A DNA stretch of 64,000 nucleotides from Streptomyces sp. CC228A (GCF_021390935.1 NZ_JAJPUI010000015.1:1-64000); one strand, 5' to 3'; positions 33,129 to 42,488 are shown, counted from the first letter of the stretch. The notes: a model not told the origin generated them from the letters alone. Program-made: numbers and translations.

Positions 33129-34087
33129 TCACACCGCCGCGCGGACGGCACCGCCCCTGCGCTCCAGGTGAGCGCGGTACCAGGGCGCCGCCGCCGCGAG
33201 GCGGGCCAGCGGGCCGGGGCCCGCGGCGGCGCCGCCGCGGTCCAGATGCCGTCGCTGCGGTACCAGTGGTCGGTCGCCAGCAGCGCGAACTGGCGCTCGC
33301 TCACACCCCCCGGTCCGCTGCGCAGCCGCTCCAGGCACTCCTGCAGGGACCAGTCCGCCGGCGCGGCGGGCAGGATGTCGAGTTCCGCCAGCCTGTCCAT
33401 CAGGTCCCCGTTGCGCACGGGCGCGGGGTGGCTGGCGTGGTGGACGCCCGCGGGTACCGGGGCCGGGGCCAGTACGAGCGCCGCGATCAGCCGGGCGAGA
33501 TCGTTCGCGTCGACCATGGACAGCAGCCCGCGGCCGCTGTCCCAGCGGGCGGGCACCAGGGCGAGCAGGTCGGCGAGCGCGGGCACCACCCACCGGTCGC
33601 CCGCCCCGGTGACCAGGCCCGGCCGCAGCACCGTGCCGCCGGCGGCGAGCACCGCCTCCTCACCTGCCAGGCGGGACCGGCTGGCAGGGGACAGCGGGGC
33701 GGGCGTGACCTCGTTCTCGGTGATGCCGCGGTGCGGGCCCGCGCCGTAGACGGCGGCCGTGGACAGGTGGACGATGCGGCGCACCCCGGCACGCTCGGCC
33801 TCGGCGACAAGCGCCGCGGTGCCGCGGTGGTTGACCGCGTCGCAGGCGGCCTCGTCGCCCACGACCAGGGCGGCCAGGTGCACGAGGATGTCGACGCCCC
33901 GGGCGAGCCCGCGGAGGGACTCCGGGTCGGACAGGTCGGCGCGGCGGCAGGCGACGCCGGGGGTGCTCGCCGAGCGCCCCGCGACCACCACGTCCACGCC
34001 TTGGCCTGCGCGGCCCGCCTCGAGCAGTCGGCGCAGCACCTTCGAACCGATGAAGCCGGTGGCCCCGGTCACCAGGACGGTGGTCAT
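33129..34087 (-). CDS. NAD(P)-dependent epimerase/reductase of a butyrolactone locus, with a C-terminal frame shift
   Basis: Extended short-chain dehydrogenase of about 319 residues. The Rossmann motif is TGATGFIGSKVLRRLLEAG (residues 7-25), with HLSTAAVYG and no clear downstream YxxxK. The gene starts at ATG 34087, overlapping the TetR stop (ATGA). The original frame loses coding character after SDGIWTAAA (about 33240), while the next frame reads AAGPGPLARLAAAAPWYRAHLERRGG and stops at 33129. A one-base change in the GCGGCG repeat would restore one protein. Such reductases act in the A-factor pathway or on related lactones. The frameshift could be a sequencing error. Confidence 0.7.
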
Positions 34088-34698
34088 CGTGGGCTTTCCC
34101 GGCCGTCGACGGTGATGTCCAGCCTGTCGATGACATCGGCTGGAGCGAGTCCCGGCAGCAGGCACCGCCACAGGTTCGCGATGCGCCGAGGCAGGTCGGC
34201 CCGGCCGCTGGCGAGCTGCGACATGATCTGCGCCCCGGTGAAGGCGGCGACCAGCGTCGAGGCGAACACTGCGGCGTCGGCCTCCGGAAGGAGTTCGCCG
34301 CGCTCCCGTGCCTCCCTGAGCTCCTGCTCGAACCGTTCGGCCCACCACTCGTAGATCGAGTACTCCTGCAGCCCGGCCTCGCTCTGTTCCACCGCGAGCC
34401 GGACGCCGGCGCGCAGCAGGGTGTTGCGCTGCATTTCGCGGGCGAGGTAGAGGGTCAGGTCGAGGAGTCGCTGCAGTCCCGCCTCGCCCTCGGGAAAGTC
34501 CAGGTCGGCAGCCTGCTCCCGGATGACCGCACGGGCCAGGCCCTCCTTGGAGCGGAAGTGGAAGTAGGCCGCGCCGGTCGTCACCCCGGCCCGGTCGATG
34601 ATCTTGGCGATACTCGCCCCGGGGTAGCCGACCTCGCCGAACACCTCTGCCGCTGCGCGGAGCAGCACCTCCCGCGTGCGCACCGCCCGCTCCTGCAT
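34084..34698 (-). CDS. TetR-family gamma-butyrolactone receptor (ArpA/ScbR-like)
   Basis: 204 residues from ATG 34698; a TTG at 34710 is an alternative. QERAVRTREVLLRAAAEVFGEVGYPGASIAKIIDRAGVTTGAAYFHFRSKEGLARAV (in blocks) matches the HTH of ArpA, ScbR and FarA, and the ligand domain contains YEWWAERFEQEL. Receptors of this group repress target promoters until a gamma-butyrolactone binds. It is divergent from an afsA-like gene, the classic receptor-synthase arrangement. Confidence 0.88.
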   Translation of the reverse strand: MQERAVRTREVLLRAAAEVFGEVGYPGASIAKIIDRAGVTTGAAYFHFRSKEGLARAVIREQAADLDFPEGEAGLQRLLDLTLYLAREMQRNTLLRAGVRLAVEQSEAGLQEYSIYEWWAERFEQELREARERGELLPEADAAVFASTLVAAFTGAQIMSQLASGRADLPRRIANLWRCLLPGLAPADVIDRLDITVDGRESPR

Positions 34699-34734
34699 GA
34701 CCCGAGCCAACTGTTCACTCTCTTTCAGTAAAAA

Positions 34735-34752
34735 AGAATCATCACTATGTTA
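34735..34752. promoter_or_regulatory. Candidate autoregulatory element between receptor and synthase
   Basis: AGAATCATCACTATGTTA in the AT-rich intergenic region between the receptor and the afsA-like gene. It shares about 15 of 18 positions with the sequence at 32207-32224. It is the natural place for a receptor operator that controls both divergent genes. Confidence 0.45.
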
Positions 34753-34813
34753 AAGTCGGCGCCCGCCACGCACCAGTCAAGCGCACCTGTTGAGTCAGTA
34801 GGGGAGAACTGGC

Positions 34814-35761
34814 ATGTCACAGCTGCACCTTGCGCACGGCCGGACAGAGGGAGCAGACGGAGTCCCCACACTCGTCGCCCAGAGGCACACCCACAAGACG
34901 AACCCCGACGAGGTCCTGCTCACCGAATGGCAGCGGACGGACGAGCACTCCTTCGTCGTGCGGGCCAAGTGGCCCAGAACGCACGACTTCTACACCACCG
35001 GGCACGGGCTGCACGATCCGCTGCTGCTGAGCGAGACGGTGCGGCAGGCGCTGCCGCTGCTCTCGCACGTCGCGTACGAGACACCGATGGGCCACCAGCT
35101 GCTGTGGCACGACCTGCGCTGGGTGCTCGACCCCGCGGCGCTGGCAGTGGCCGAGCAGCAGACCGAAGTCGAGCTGCACATCACGTGTTCGGAGGTGAAG
35201 TACCGCCGGGGGAGGGCGGTATCCATGCTCCTGACGGCGCTGGTGTACCGGGCCGGCCGGCCGCTCGCGCGCGCCCGCACCCGCTTCGCCATCCAGGACC
35301 GCGCGGTCTACGAGCGCCTGCGCGCACAGTACGCCGACCTCGACCTGGCCAACGCCCGGGCACTGCCGCCCGCACCGCCGGTGCCCGCCTCCCTCGTGGG
35401 CCGCACCCGCGCCGCGGACGTCGTCCTCTCCCCCACCGGCCGCCCGCACCAGTGGCTGCTGCGGGTGGACACCACCCACCCCGTCCTGTTCGACCACCGG
35501 GTCGACCACGTCCCCGGCATGCTGCTGCTCGAGGCCGCCCGTCAGGCGGCGCAGGCCGTCGCGTCGCCGCGGCCGAGCGTGGTCGTCGGCATGGACACCG
35601 CCTTCATGCGGTACGCCGAACTCGACGCGCCCTGCCGGATCCACGCCCACCGCTACGCCACCGACGAGGCCGGGCGGCCGCGCGTGCTGGTCACCGCCCA
35701 CCAGCACGACGTCGAGGTCTTCGCCGACATCGTCACCCTGGTCGGGGCGCCCGTGGGCTGA
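34814..35761 (+). CDS. AfsA-family gamma-butyrolactone biosynthesis protein
   Basis: 315 residues with two AfsA hot-dog repeats: HKTNPDEVLLTEWQRTDEHSFVVRAKWPRTHDFY with LLLSETVRQALPLLSHVAYE in the first, and RVDTTHPVLFDHRVDHVPGMLLLEAARQAA in the second. AfsA couples a beta-ketoacyl thioester to dihydroxyacetone phosphate in the first step of A-factor-type signal synthesis. GGGGAG precedes the ATG. With the neighbouring receptor and reductase it makes a quorum-like signalling unit likely to control the metabolite operon. Confidence 0.92.
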   Translation: MSQLHLAHGRTEGADGVPTLVAQRHTHKTNPDEVLLTEWQRTDEHSFVVRAKWPRTHDFYTTGHGLHDPLLLSETVRQALPLLSHVAYETPMGHQLLWHDLRWVLDPAALAVAEQQTEVELHITCSEVKYRRGRAVSMLLTALVYRAGRPLARARTRFAIQDRAVYERLRAQYADLDLANARALPPAPPVPASLVGRTRAADVVLSPTGRPHQWLLRVDTTHPVLFDHRVDHVPGMLLLEAARQAAQAVASPRPSVVVGMDTAFMRYAELDAPCRIHAHRYATDEAGRPRVLVTAHQHDVEVFADIVTLVGAPVG

Positions 35762-36100
35762 GCCCCGGGCGCGGCCCCGCCGGGTGCCGCCCCGCCAGGG
35801 TGCCGCCCGCCGAATCGGCACGGGCCAAGGTCTGGCGTCCCCGCCGGCACTCCATCGTCAGCCGGGCCAATGACCGGTGCCAGGTGCTGCGGAAGACCCG
35901 CCCGCGGTGGCGCGGTTCGCTGCTGATCTACTTCGGTCCGGCCCGTGATCGCGAAGCCGTCCGGCACACGGCAGGGCGCGCAGCAGCGCGCGAGGGGCGC
36001 ACGTCGGCACGCCGGGTTGTGAACGAGGCGCATGCCACGTAGCTGCCTCGGCCCTCCGGGGCGCGCGTGGTGGGGTGTACGCGTCGCATGCGCGCAGCGG
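35762..36100. other. Intergenic stretch without a supported gene
   Basis: Frames here are Arg-rich and show no start site or family. It joins the butyrolactone locus to the mobile-element graveyard. Confidence 0.5.
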
Positions 36101-36555
36101 CTACGGCGACGGTTCCGGCGAGCGGGGCTGGGTCGACGGGATGCGCTGGGTGAAGAACAGCGAGATGAGTGCGGCGAAGGCCAGGATGGCGAGCGCCGCG
36201 CGCAGCCCGTCGAGCCTGGCTTCCGCGTTCGCGTCCAGTGCTGCCTGGGACAGCTCGGGGTTCACGCCCGCTTCGTCGAAGGCGGTCTGGAGCTGGGCGT
36301 CGGAAAGGAACGGTGCGCCGCTCTGGAGCTGGACGGTCGCCTGGCTCGTGACGCTGTCGGGGACCGCCGGGTTCGCCTCGATGGTGGTCAGGAAGGAGGT
36401 CGTGAGTGCGGCGATCATGATCGATCCGGCGAGGGCCGTACCCATCGAGGCGCCGAGGTTGGTGACGGCGTTCTGGACGCCGCCGACCTCTGCGCTCTGT
36501 GCCTGCGGTACTGCGGACACGGTGACCGATCCGAGCTGGGACGCCAGTGCTCCCC
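36101..36555 (-). pseudogene. C-terminal fragment of a DHA2-type MFS exporter
   Basis: About 150 residues: VTVSAVPQAQSAEVGGVQNAVTNLGASMGTALAGSIMIAAL, an extracytoplasmic loop (FLTTIEANPAVPDSV, LQTAFDEAGVNPELS), a last helix (LRAALAILAFAALISLFF) and a short tail. This is the 3' third of a 14-helix EmrB/QacA-like drug exporter. The rest is missing; upstream lies a fragment on the opposite strand. Confidence 0.85.
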
Positions 36556-36558
36556 CCT

Positions 36559-36758
36559 GCGGGCGACTTGCCCTGGTCGCGGTCGCCCGCCGGACGGCCG
36601 CCGCCAGCAGGGTCATGGCCCGCGAGGTCGGCGAGGTGGTGGGGGTGGACGTCAGCGTGAAGTCCAAGCTGGAACCGCTGCGCGCCAAGCTGGTCAGGCT
36701 CGTCGACCGCGGCTGGCTCCGCAAACTGCCCGACGGCCGGTTCACCACCCGCCTGTGA
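36559..36758 (+). pseudogene. 3' fragment of an IS-passenger winged-helix-like gene
   Basis: The translation MAREVGEVVGVDVSVKSKLEPLRAKLVRLVDRGWLRKLPDGRFTTRL (in parts) and stop parallels the C-terminus of the passenger protein at 42601-43146 (MAVLFGLDAVPAKVEALRSKAKRLVARGWLAESAPGRFTLAR). It is a diverged relic of a related element, placed just before a different IS5-type transposase. Confidence 0.7.
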
Positions 36759-36830
36759 CCAGCAGCACCGCCACTCGGAGCGGCTCAGCACGCGCGTAAC
36801 CGGGGTGCCCCCGGCGGCCGTTGGAATTGT

Positions 36831-37664
36831 GTGACGAATACCAAAGAGCGCGCCGAGGACACCTGCACGCTTGTCTACCAGTGCCGTCTGCCGCTGTCCA
36901 CGCGCACCGTCAACCACCTCGCCGACCTGCTGCGGCGTCATCTGAAGACGATTCGGTCCCGATGGCGGATCCTGCCGCCCGGGAGGATCGCGGTGATCGT
37001 CCTGGCCGTACTGCGCCACGACCAGCGCCTGGCCGACATCGCCGGCGGCAACGACGTGTCCGAGTCCACCGTCCGCCGCTGGCGCGATGAGCTGATCGGA
37101 CTGCTCGCCGCACAGGCCCCGCGCCTGGACCGCGCCCTGCGGAAGGTCGTCAAGCAGGGTGGGGAGGTGGTCCTGATCGACGGCACCCTCATACGCACCC
37201 AGCGCCGTACAGGTAGAGCCGACCGGCGGAACTACTCCGGCAAGCACCGCACTCATGGCCTGCACTTCCTCGCCCTGACCGACGAGAACGGTCGCCTGAT
37301 CTGGATATCCGCTGCCCGGCCCGGCCGCACCCACGACAACACCGCCGCCCGCCAGGATCGCATCCTGGCCCACCTGCGCGCCGCCGGCCTCGGGGCACTG
37401 GCCGACCTCGGCTTCCGCGGCCTGGACAACGACATCCTCGACCCCGTGATCGTCACCGGCTACGCCGCCAGCCGCACCCACAAGCTCACCCCAGGCGAGA
37501 AGGAAGCCAACCGCGTCCTCGCCGTCGGACGCGCGCCGGTCGAACACGGCTTCGCCCACCTCAAGAACTGGCGGATCCTCACCAAGCTCCGCACCGACCC
37601 CGCCCGCGCCACCCAGCTCCTGCGAGCCCTGCTCGTCTTGACGAACCTCGAAGTCAACCGCTGA
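36831..37664 (+). CDS. IS5-family transposase (DDE_Tnp_4 type)
   Basis: 277 residues from GTG 36831. An N-terminal HTH (LADIAGGNDVSESTVRRWRDELIGLL) is followed by the DDE domain: LIDGTLIRT, SAARPGRTHDN, LADLGFRGLDND and VEHGFAHLKNWRIL. The gene appears intact. I could not define terminal inverted repeats with confidence. Confidence 0.88.
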   Translation: MTNTKERAEDTCTLVYQCRLPLSTRTVNHLADLLRRHLKTIRSRWRILPPGRIAVIVLAVLRHDQRLADIAGGNDVSESTVRRWRDELIGLLAAQAPRLDRALRKVVKQGGEVVLIDGTLIRTQRRTGRADRRNYSGKHRTHGLHFLALTDENGRLIWISAARPGRTHDNTAARQDRILAHLRAAGLGALADLGFRGLDNDILDPVIVTGYAASRTHKLTPGEKEANRVLAVGRAPVEHGFAHLKNWRILTKLRTDPARATQLLRALLVLTNLEVNR

Positions 37665-37765
37665 CGGATGATCTTCTTCGTGGACTTCCGCCCACGACCA
37701 GCATGAGCGCCCCGGGGACCGGTCACACCAGCCCTTTGACCTGCGACTTCAAGTTGGCGGAGGCT

Positions 37766-37841
37766 CACTCAGTGGAGTGGAGCCGGGCGTCGTCGGTGCG
37801 CACCACCGCACCAGGTGCGCACCATCGGGTCCACTCAGTGG
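37766..37841. repeat. Paired repeats at the 3' end of the relaxase gene
   Basis: CACTCAGTGG occurs at 37766-37775 and 37832-37841, and the perfect palindrome GGTGCGCACC at 37795-37804 and 37814-37823. The group overlaps the relaxase stop codon. Such organised repeats may bind a plasmid regulator or mark a recombination or transfer site. Confidence 0.5.
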
Positions 37842-39811
37842 CCGGCCTCCCGGCCGCGGTGCGGTGCGGGCGGCTGTGGGCGGTGCGCCTGCTGGTCGTC
37901 CGGGCGCACCGGGCGCACCGCGTCGGTGTCGGCTGGTGGGGTGCGGCGGTCCACGCGGGCGCGGGAGTCGTTGACCATCTTGGTCCCCGCCTCCCGGATG
38001 CGGCGCAGTCGGTCGGCGGTGAGATCGAGGGCTTCCACGTCCGTGCGGGACTTCCGCAAGGCCCGCAGCGCCGTCATGTCGATCGCGTCCCCGCGACCGG
38101 CCTCCGGCTCCTGGTCGTCGTGTTCGGGGTCGGCCGGCTCGGGCGCGAGCAGCTGCTCGGGCATCGCCGCCTGCTGGTGGGCGACGACGTCGTACGCCCG
38201 GCCCCGCACGGCGGTGGCGGTAGTGATGGTGCGCAGCTTCTCCCGCACCATCGCACCGGCGAGGACGGCACGGTCGTACTGGAGCGGGATGCGGGGTACC
38301 TCCCACTCCCCCGCGTCCTGGCCCGGCGGCCGGAGCGCAGCCGGCTCGCCGGGATCGGCCGGGGGCTGCCGGTCCGGGTCAGGTGCGGGAGTGGGTGGGC
38401 GGGGCCGGGCGGGGAGGTCGGACAGGGCCCACCGGGCGGTGTAGAGGCGATAGCCGGCCTCCAGGCCGCGTACGGTCTTCGGCTCGCTGATGTCCAGGCA
38501 GTGGGTGGAGATGGCGGCGGCCACGACCTGGTCGTCCAGGCCGGGGTCGCGGCGGCGGCCGCGCAGGACGAACGCGAGGTGGCGGCGGGCTTCGGCGAGC
38601 AGGTGGCGGCGGTGGAAGCGGCCCCCGTCGTTCATCACGAACACGGTCGCGGTGACGTCGACGGCCGCCAGGGCGACGTCGACCACGGCAGCGACCCGGG
38701 CCCGGACCACGGCGGCTGCGGCACGGGCGTACTCGAGGAGGGAGGTGATGACGTCGGCGGCGACACCGGAGGTGAGGATCGCGCTCGCCTTCCACCACGC
38801 GCGCAGCTGCGCGAGCGGCCGGGCCGACTGCTTGGGCGGGCGGGTCTTGCGGGCGGCGATGGCGTTCAGCTTGGCGCGGGCCCGCTCGGAGACCACGGGC
38901 AGGAACAGCGGCTCGCCGTCGTCGTCGACGGCGGTGACGTACTCGTGCTCCAGCTCGGCCAGGCAGGCGGCGATCTGGTCACTGCGCCGGGCAGTCCAGC
39001 GGATCAGCTCGTGCGGCACCCCCGCAATCTCCATCACAGGCCGGCGCCCCGGGGTGACGATCCGCGGCTCGGTCGCCAGCCCCAGCGCCTCGCAGACCTC
39101 GGAGGCGACCAGCTCGTTGTAGAGCGCGGAGGCCGCGACCGTGGTCTCGTGCAGGGCCGTGGTGTGGATCGAGCCCCACTTCCCGTCCAGGCGCTGCCCC
39201 TTCACCGACAGCAGCAGATGGTCATGCAACAAGGGCCGCCCGGAACGCGCCTCGTAGTGGCGGAAGCGGGCGGCGACCAGACCGCCGGGCGGCCGCGCCC
39301 GGTAGATGCCGTCCTTGCCGTACCGGATCACGGCGACCTCGTCCTCGATCCACTCCAGCACCCGCTCGATCGCCCGCTCGTGCGCGGCCTCGATCACCAG
39401 ACGGGTCTCCTCATCCCCGAACGCCCACAGGAGGTAGATCGTCGGCTGCGGCCGGAACACGAAGTCCACGCCCGTAACCGTGACCCGGCGTCCGAGGGCG
39501 CCGGCCTTGAATGCCTTCTTCGGGGAGGAGTCGCCCGCGGCGAGCTGCTCGGCCTCGATCCGGTCCGCGTACGGGTGGCGGCCCCGCTCGCCGAACAGGT
39601 TCCGCAGCTGCGCCTCGGTGACTTCCTCACCCGGCGCGAGTCCGAGCGCGGCCAAACCGCGGCCCATCCAGCGCCCGGCCGGGACACCTGCTTGCTCCTG
39701 GGCGGCGCGCAGCGGCGTGCGGGCCGGGCGGCGGCCGTCGCCGACGACGATCTCGCGCAGGTAGTAGCGGTACATCTGACCGGCCCGGATCACCCTGATA
39801 TCCACTGTCAT
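37835..39811 (-). CDS. MobF-type conjugative relaxase (TrwC domain, no helicase domain)
   Basis: 658 residues from ATG 39811. The TrwC-like N-terminal 300 residues contain MYRYYLREIVVGD, GLAPGEEVTEAQLRNLFGE, VTGVDFVFRPQPTIYLLWAFGD and the metal site HYEARSGRPLLHDHLLLS (His triad). The nicking tyrosines are probably the pair in MYRYYL, by analogy. MobF relaxases usually carry a C-terminal helicase; here it is replaced by an Arg/Ala-rich helical region. The enzyme would nick oriT and pilot the strand during conjugation. Candidate oriT sequences lie just upstream at 39865-39919. Confidence 0.85.
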   Translation of the reverse strand: MTVDIRVIRAGQMYRYYLREIVVGDGRRPARTPLRAAQEQAGVPAGRWMGRGLAALGLAPGEEVTEAQLRNLFGERGRHPYADRIEAEQLAAGDSSPKKAFKAGALGRRVTVTGVDFVFRPQPTIYLLWAFGDEETRLVIEAAHERAIERVLEWIEDEVAVIRYGKDGIYRARPPGGLVAARFRHYEARSGRPLLHDHLLLSVKGQRLDGKWGSIHTTALHETTVAASALYNELVASEVCEALGLATEPRIVTPGRRPVMEIAGVPHELIRWTARRSDQIAACLAELEHEYVTAVDDDGEPLFLPVVSERARAKLNAIAARKTRPPKQSARPLAQLRAWWKASAILTSGVAADVITSLLEYARAAAAVVRARVAAVVDVALAAVDVTATVFVMNDGGRFHRRHLLAEARRHLAFVLRGRRRDPGLDDQVVAAAISTHCLDISEPKTVRGLEAGYRLYTARWALSDLPARPRPPTPAPDPDRQPPADPGEPAALRPPGQDAGEWEVPRIPLQYDRAVLAGAMVREKLRTITTATAVRGRAYDVVAHQQAAMPEQLLAPEPADPEHDDQEPEAGRGDAIDMTALRALRKSRTDVEALDLTADRLRRIREAGTKMVNDSRARVDRRTPPADTDAVRPVRPDDQQAHRPQPPAPHRGREAGH

Positions 39812-39864
39812 GCAGACCACGCCACACGGCTCTGACCTGCAAGAAAAGACCGATCAGCGGCACG

Positions 39865-39919
39865 TCCCGCCAGGCGGGAGCAGCGGCCGAACTTTCTTCT
39901 CAGGTGCCCGCCGGGCGGG
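39865..39919. repeat. Tandem palindromes upstream of the relaxase, oriT or operator candidate
   Basis: TCCCGCCAGGCGGGA (39865-39879) and CCCGCCGGGCGGG (39907-39919) are near-perfect palindromes with similar right flanks (AGCAGCGGCC and AAGCGGCCC). They are 28 bases apart, within 110 bases of the relaxase start. Inverted repeats at this place are expected at an oriT or relaxase operator. Confidence 0.5.
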
Positions 39920-40105
39920 AAGCGGCCCCAGGCCGGACGCGAATGTCATCGCTCTCCGGCAGCACGCACACCCCGGCCCGGACAACACCATCCAGCACTA
40001 CTGAGCACCACCACGCGCCACGGAACGAACACCACCAACGAGCACCGCCTACAGCAGCCCCCTGCGCCCGCCGGGGGCTTCGTCGTGCTGCCCGGAGGAG
40101 ACCAC

Positions 40106-40384
40106 GTGCCCACCTTCGAGACCCTGCCGCGCTTCACCGCCGACCTGGACCGCCTCACCCCCGAACAGCGCCGCCGATTCCGCCACGCCGTGGCGGCCTT
40201 CGTCGAGGACCTGCGCACCGGCGGACACTTTCGCGCCGGCCTCCGGATCAAGCGCGTCCAGCGAGCACCGGGCGTCTACGAACTGACCTGGTCCATGGGC
40301 ACCGTGGCTACGTACGTGAGAACGGGAGGCGTTTGTACGTGGCTTCCGGAGTCGTCTCCGGTCCCGCTTCATGATCAATGTTGA
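40106..40384 (+). pseudogene. RelE/ParE-like toxin gene, 3' end disrupted
   Basis: GTG 40106 with GGAGGAG upstream opens PTFETLPRFTADLDRLTPEQRRRFRHAVAAFVEDL and GLRIKRVQRAPGVYELTWS, the start of an actinobacterial RelE-like protein. After ELTWS the frame continues with unrelated residues (MGTVATYVRTGG) to 40384. The final strands are missing, probably lost when the ISL3 element arrived. Confidence 0.7.
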
Positions 40385-40513
40385 TGAGTTCGGGTTCTGG
40401 TCCAACTTCTGTGATGTGCCTACTCCCTGTGACTGTTGGTCTTGCTGATAGGTCTCGCGAGATCGTCTGGAAACTGCCGGTGCTGACCGCGTTCGGGCTG
40501 ATGGTTCTGGGCT

Positions 40514-42103
40514 GTGGGCGAGGTACTGCTCCGGCTGGAAGAGCTGCTCTTCCTGGCGCATCCGGGGATCAAGGTGGTGTCGGTACAGGACGACGGAGAG
40601 GTGATCCGAGTCGGTGTCAGATGCCGGACAGCCGGGGCTCGGTGCCCGGGCTGCGGAAGCTGGTCCGGGCGGGTGCACGGCTCTTATCTGCGGTTTCCAG
40701 CTGACCTCCCTGTGGCGGGACGGCGGGTGGTGCTGCGGCTCCGTGTCCGGCGCTTCACATGCGAAGACGTCTCCTGCGGGCGGCGGACGTTCGTCGAGCA
40801 GGTCGCGGGCCTGACCCGGCGGTACAGCCAACGGACCGAACGAATGCGGTCGGTGCTGGCCGAGGTCGGCCTCGCCCTGGCCGGTCGCGCCGGCGCCCGG
40901 CTGGCCGACGTCTTCGGGGCGAGGGTCAGCCGGAACACGGTCCTGCGGCTGGTCGACTCCCTCCCGGAACCACAGCCGCAAGTTCCGCGTGTGGTCGGCG
41001 TCGACGAGTACGCGATGCGCAAGGGCCGTGTCTACGGGACCGTGCTGGTCGACGTCGAGACCCGCAGGCCGGTTGACCTACTGCCGGATCGCGAGGCAGG
41101 CACTGTGGCGGCCTGGCTGGCGGAACATCCGGGGATCGAGGTCGTCTGTCGTGACCGTGCCCCGTTCTTCGCCGAGGGCGCCAGGATCGGGGCACCCACC
41201 GCAGTCCAGGTCGCCGACCGGTTCCACCTCTGGCGCAACCTTGGCGAAGCGGCCGAGCGGTGCGTCTCCCGCCACCGCTCGTGCCTCCGCGCGACCTTCA
41301 CCGTGTCGGTACCGGAGAAGGCTCCGGCACCGGCCGAGAGCGGGTCGCCATGGCCCACCGGGCACCGGTTCGCCGACCGCACCCGCGCCAAGCACGCCAC
41401 CGTCCACGCGCTGCTGGCCGCCGGCCACAGCCGACGCTCGATCCAGCGCCAGCTCGGCATGACCTACCGCACCGTCCGACGCCTGGCCGACGCCGCGAGG
41501 CCGGAAGACCTGTTCCAAGGGCAGTGGCAGAACCGCAGGACCAAGCTCGACGACTTCAAGCCCTACCTGCACCAGCGATGGACCGAAGGCTGCACGAACG
41601 CCTGGACCCTCTGGGAAGAGATCAAGACTCACGGCTACACCGGCGGCTACGGAGCCGTCCGCGCCTACCTCCAGCCGTTCCGCACAACCCCGACTGCACC
41701 GGCAGCCCGTCCGCCGTCCCCGCGCACGGTCACCGGCTGGATCCTGACCCACCCCGACACCCTGCCGGAGAACGAGCGAGTGAAGCTCAAATCCGTCCTC
41801 GCCGACTGCCCCGAACTGGATGCCCTCACCGGGCACGTCCGCGCGTTCGGGAAGATACTCACCCAGCTCCAGGGTGACCAGCTCCCGCAATGGATCAAGG
41901 CGGTCCGCGCCGACGACCTGCCCAGCCTCCACACCTTCGTCAACGGCCTCGAACGCGATCTCGCCGCCGTCACCGCCGGCCTAACCCTGCGGTGGAGCTC
42001 CGGCGTCGTCGAAGGCCACGTCAACCGGATCAAAATGATCAAGCGCCAGATGTACGGACGCGCGGGCTTCGGGTTGCTACGGAAGCGAGTCCTGCTGGCC
42101 TGA
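40514..42103 (+). CDS. ISL3-family transposase
   Basis: 529 residues from GTG 40514. An N-terminal zinc finger (RCPGCGSWSGRVHG, then CEDVSCGRRTF), HTH region (ARLADVFGARVSRNTVLRLVDSLP) and DDE_Tnp_ISL3 domain are present. Acidic residues lie in VVGVDEYAMRKG, VVCRDRAPFFAEGA and SSGVVEGHVNRIKMIKRQMYGRAGF. It looks complete. The element ends were not resolved. Confidence 0.92.
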   Translation: MGEVLLRLEELLFLAHPGIKVVSVQDDGEVIRVGVRCRTAGARCPGCGSWSGRVHGSYLRFPADLPVAGRRVVLRLRVRRFTCEDVSCGRRTFVEQVAGLTRRYSQRTERMRSVLAEVGLALAGRAGARLADVFGARVSRNTVLRLVDSLPEPQPQVPRVVGVDEYAMRKGRVYGTVLVDVETRRPVDLLPDREAGTVAAWLAEHPGIEVVCRDRAPFFAEGARIGAPTAVQVADRFHLWRNLGEAAERCVSRHRSCLRATFTVSVPEKAPAPAESGSPWPTGHRFADRTRAKHATVHALLAAGHSRRSIQRQLGMTYRTVRRLADAARPEDLFQGQWQNRRTKLDDFKPYLHQRWTEGCTNAWTLWEEIKTHGYTGGYGAVRAYLQPFRTTPTAPAARPPSPRTVTGWILTHPDTLPENERVKLKSVLADCPELDALTGHVRAFGKILTQLQGDQLPQWIKAVRADDLPSLHTFVNGLERDLAAVTAGLTLRWSSGVVEGHVNRIKMIKRQMYGRAGFGLLRKRVLLA

Positions 42104-42135
42104 CCGCAGCTCTGTAGCTCGACGAGCGGGTCCAT

Positions 42136-42488
42136 TCAGCTGATCGCGAGCGGCACAGGATCCAGGCCCAGCTTGCTCCGGCATGAGTCGACGGCACGGG
42201 CGACCCAGGCAGTCACGGCGTCGCGATCTGGCGCGATCGCGTGAAGCTCACGTGCCTTCTCCTGGGCTTCGACCATCCACGGGGCCAGCGGGTTCTCTCG
42301 AAGGACTCGCTCGAAGTGATCGCGGGCCGTGTCCGGATCCCCGACCAAAGCGGCCGCGATCCCGGCGTCGAAGCAGTCCCAGAGGAATCCCCGCCGCACC
42401 GGCCTGGACGTCAGGTATCGGACGACGTCTGGCAGAGCTGGGAACTTCTCCCTCAGCGCGGTCACGTTCGCAGCCGCCTGTCGGCTGA
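42136..42488 (-). pseudogene. 5'-truncated helical-repeat (TPR-like) gene
   Basis: An open frame runs into the IS border at 42488 (LSRQAAANVTALREKFPALPDVVRYL) and continues FDAGIAAALVGDPDTARDHFERVLRENPLAPW to a stop at 42136, a TPR-like helical pair pattern. The internal GTG 42465 could give 109 residues. The N-terminal part is absent, cut by the IS5-type element. It may be a conserved plasmid hypothetical gene. Confidence 0.6.

Noticed and set aside
32363..34348. A 661-codon minus-strand ORF read as one fused oxidoreductase-TetR protein
   Set aside because: The stretch between the two domains is Arg/Pro-rich without structure, and the natural reductase end is in another frame. Two genes are more likely.
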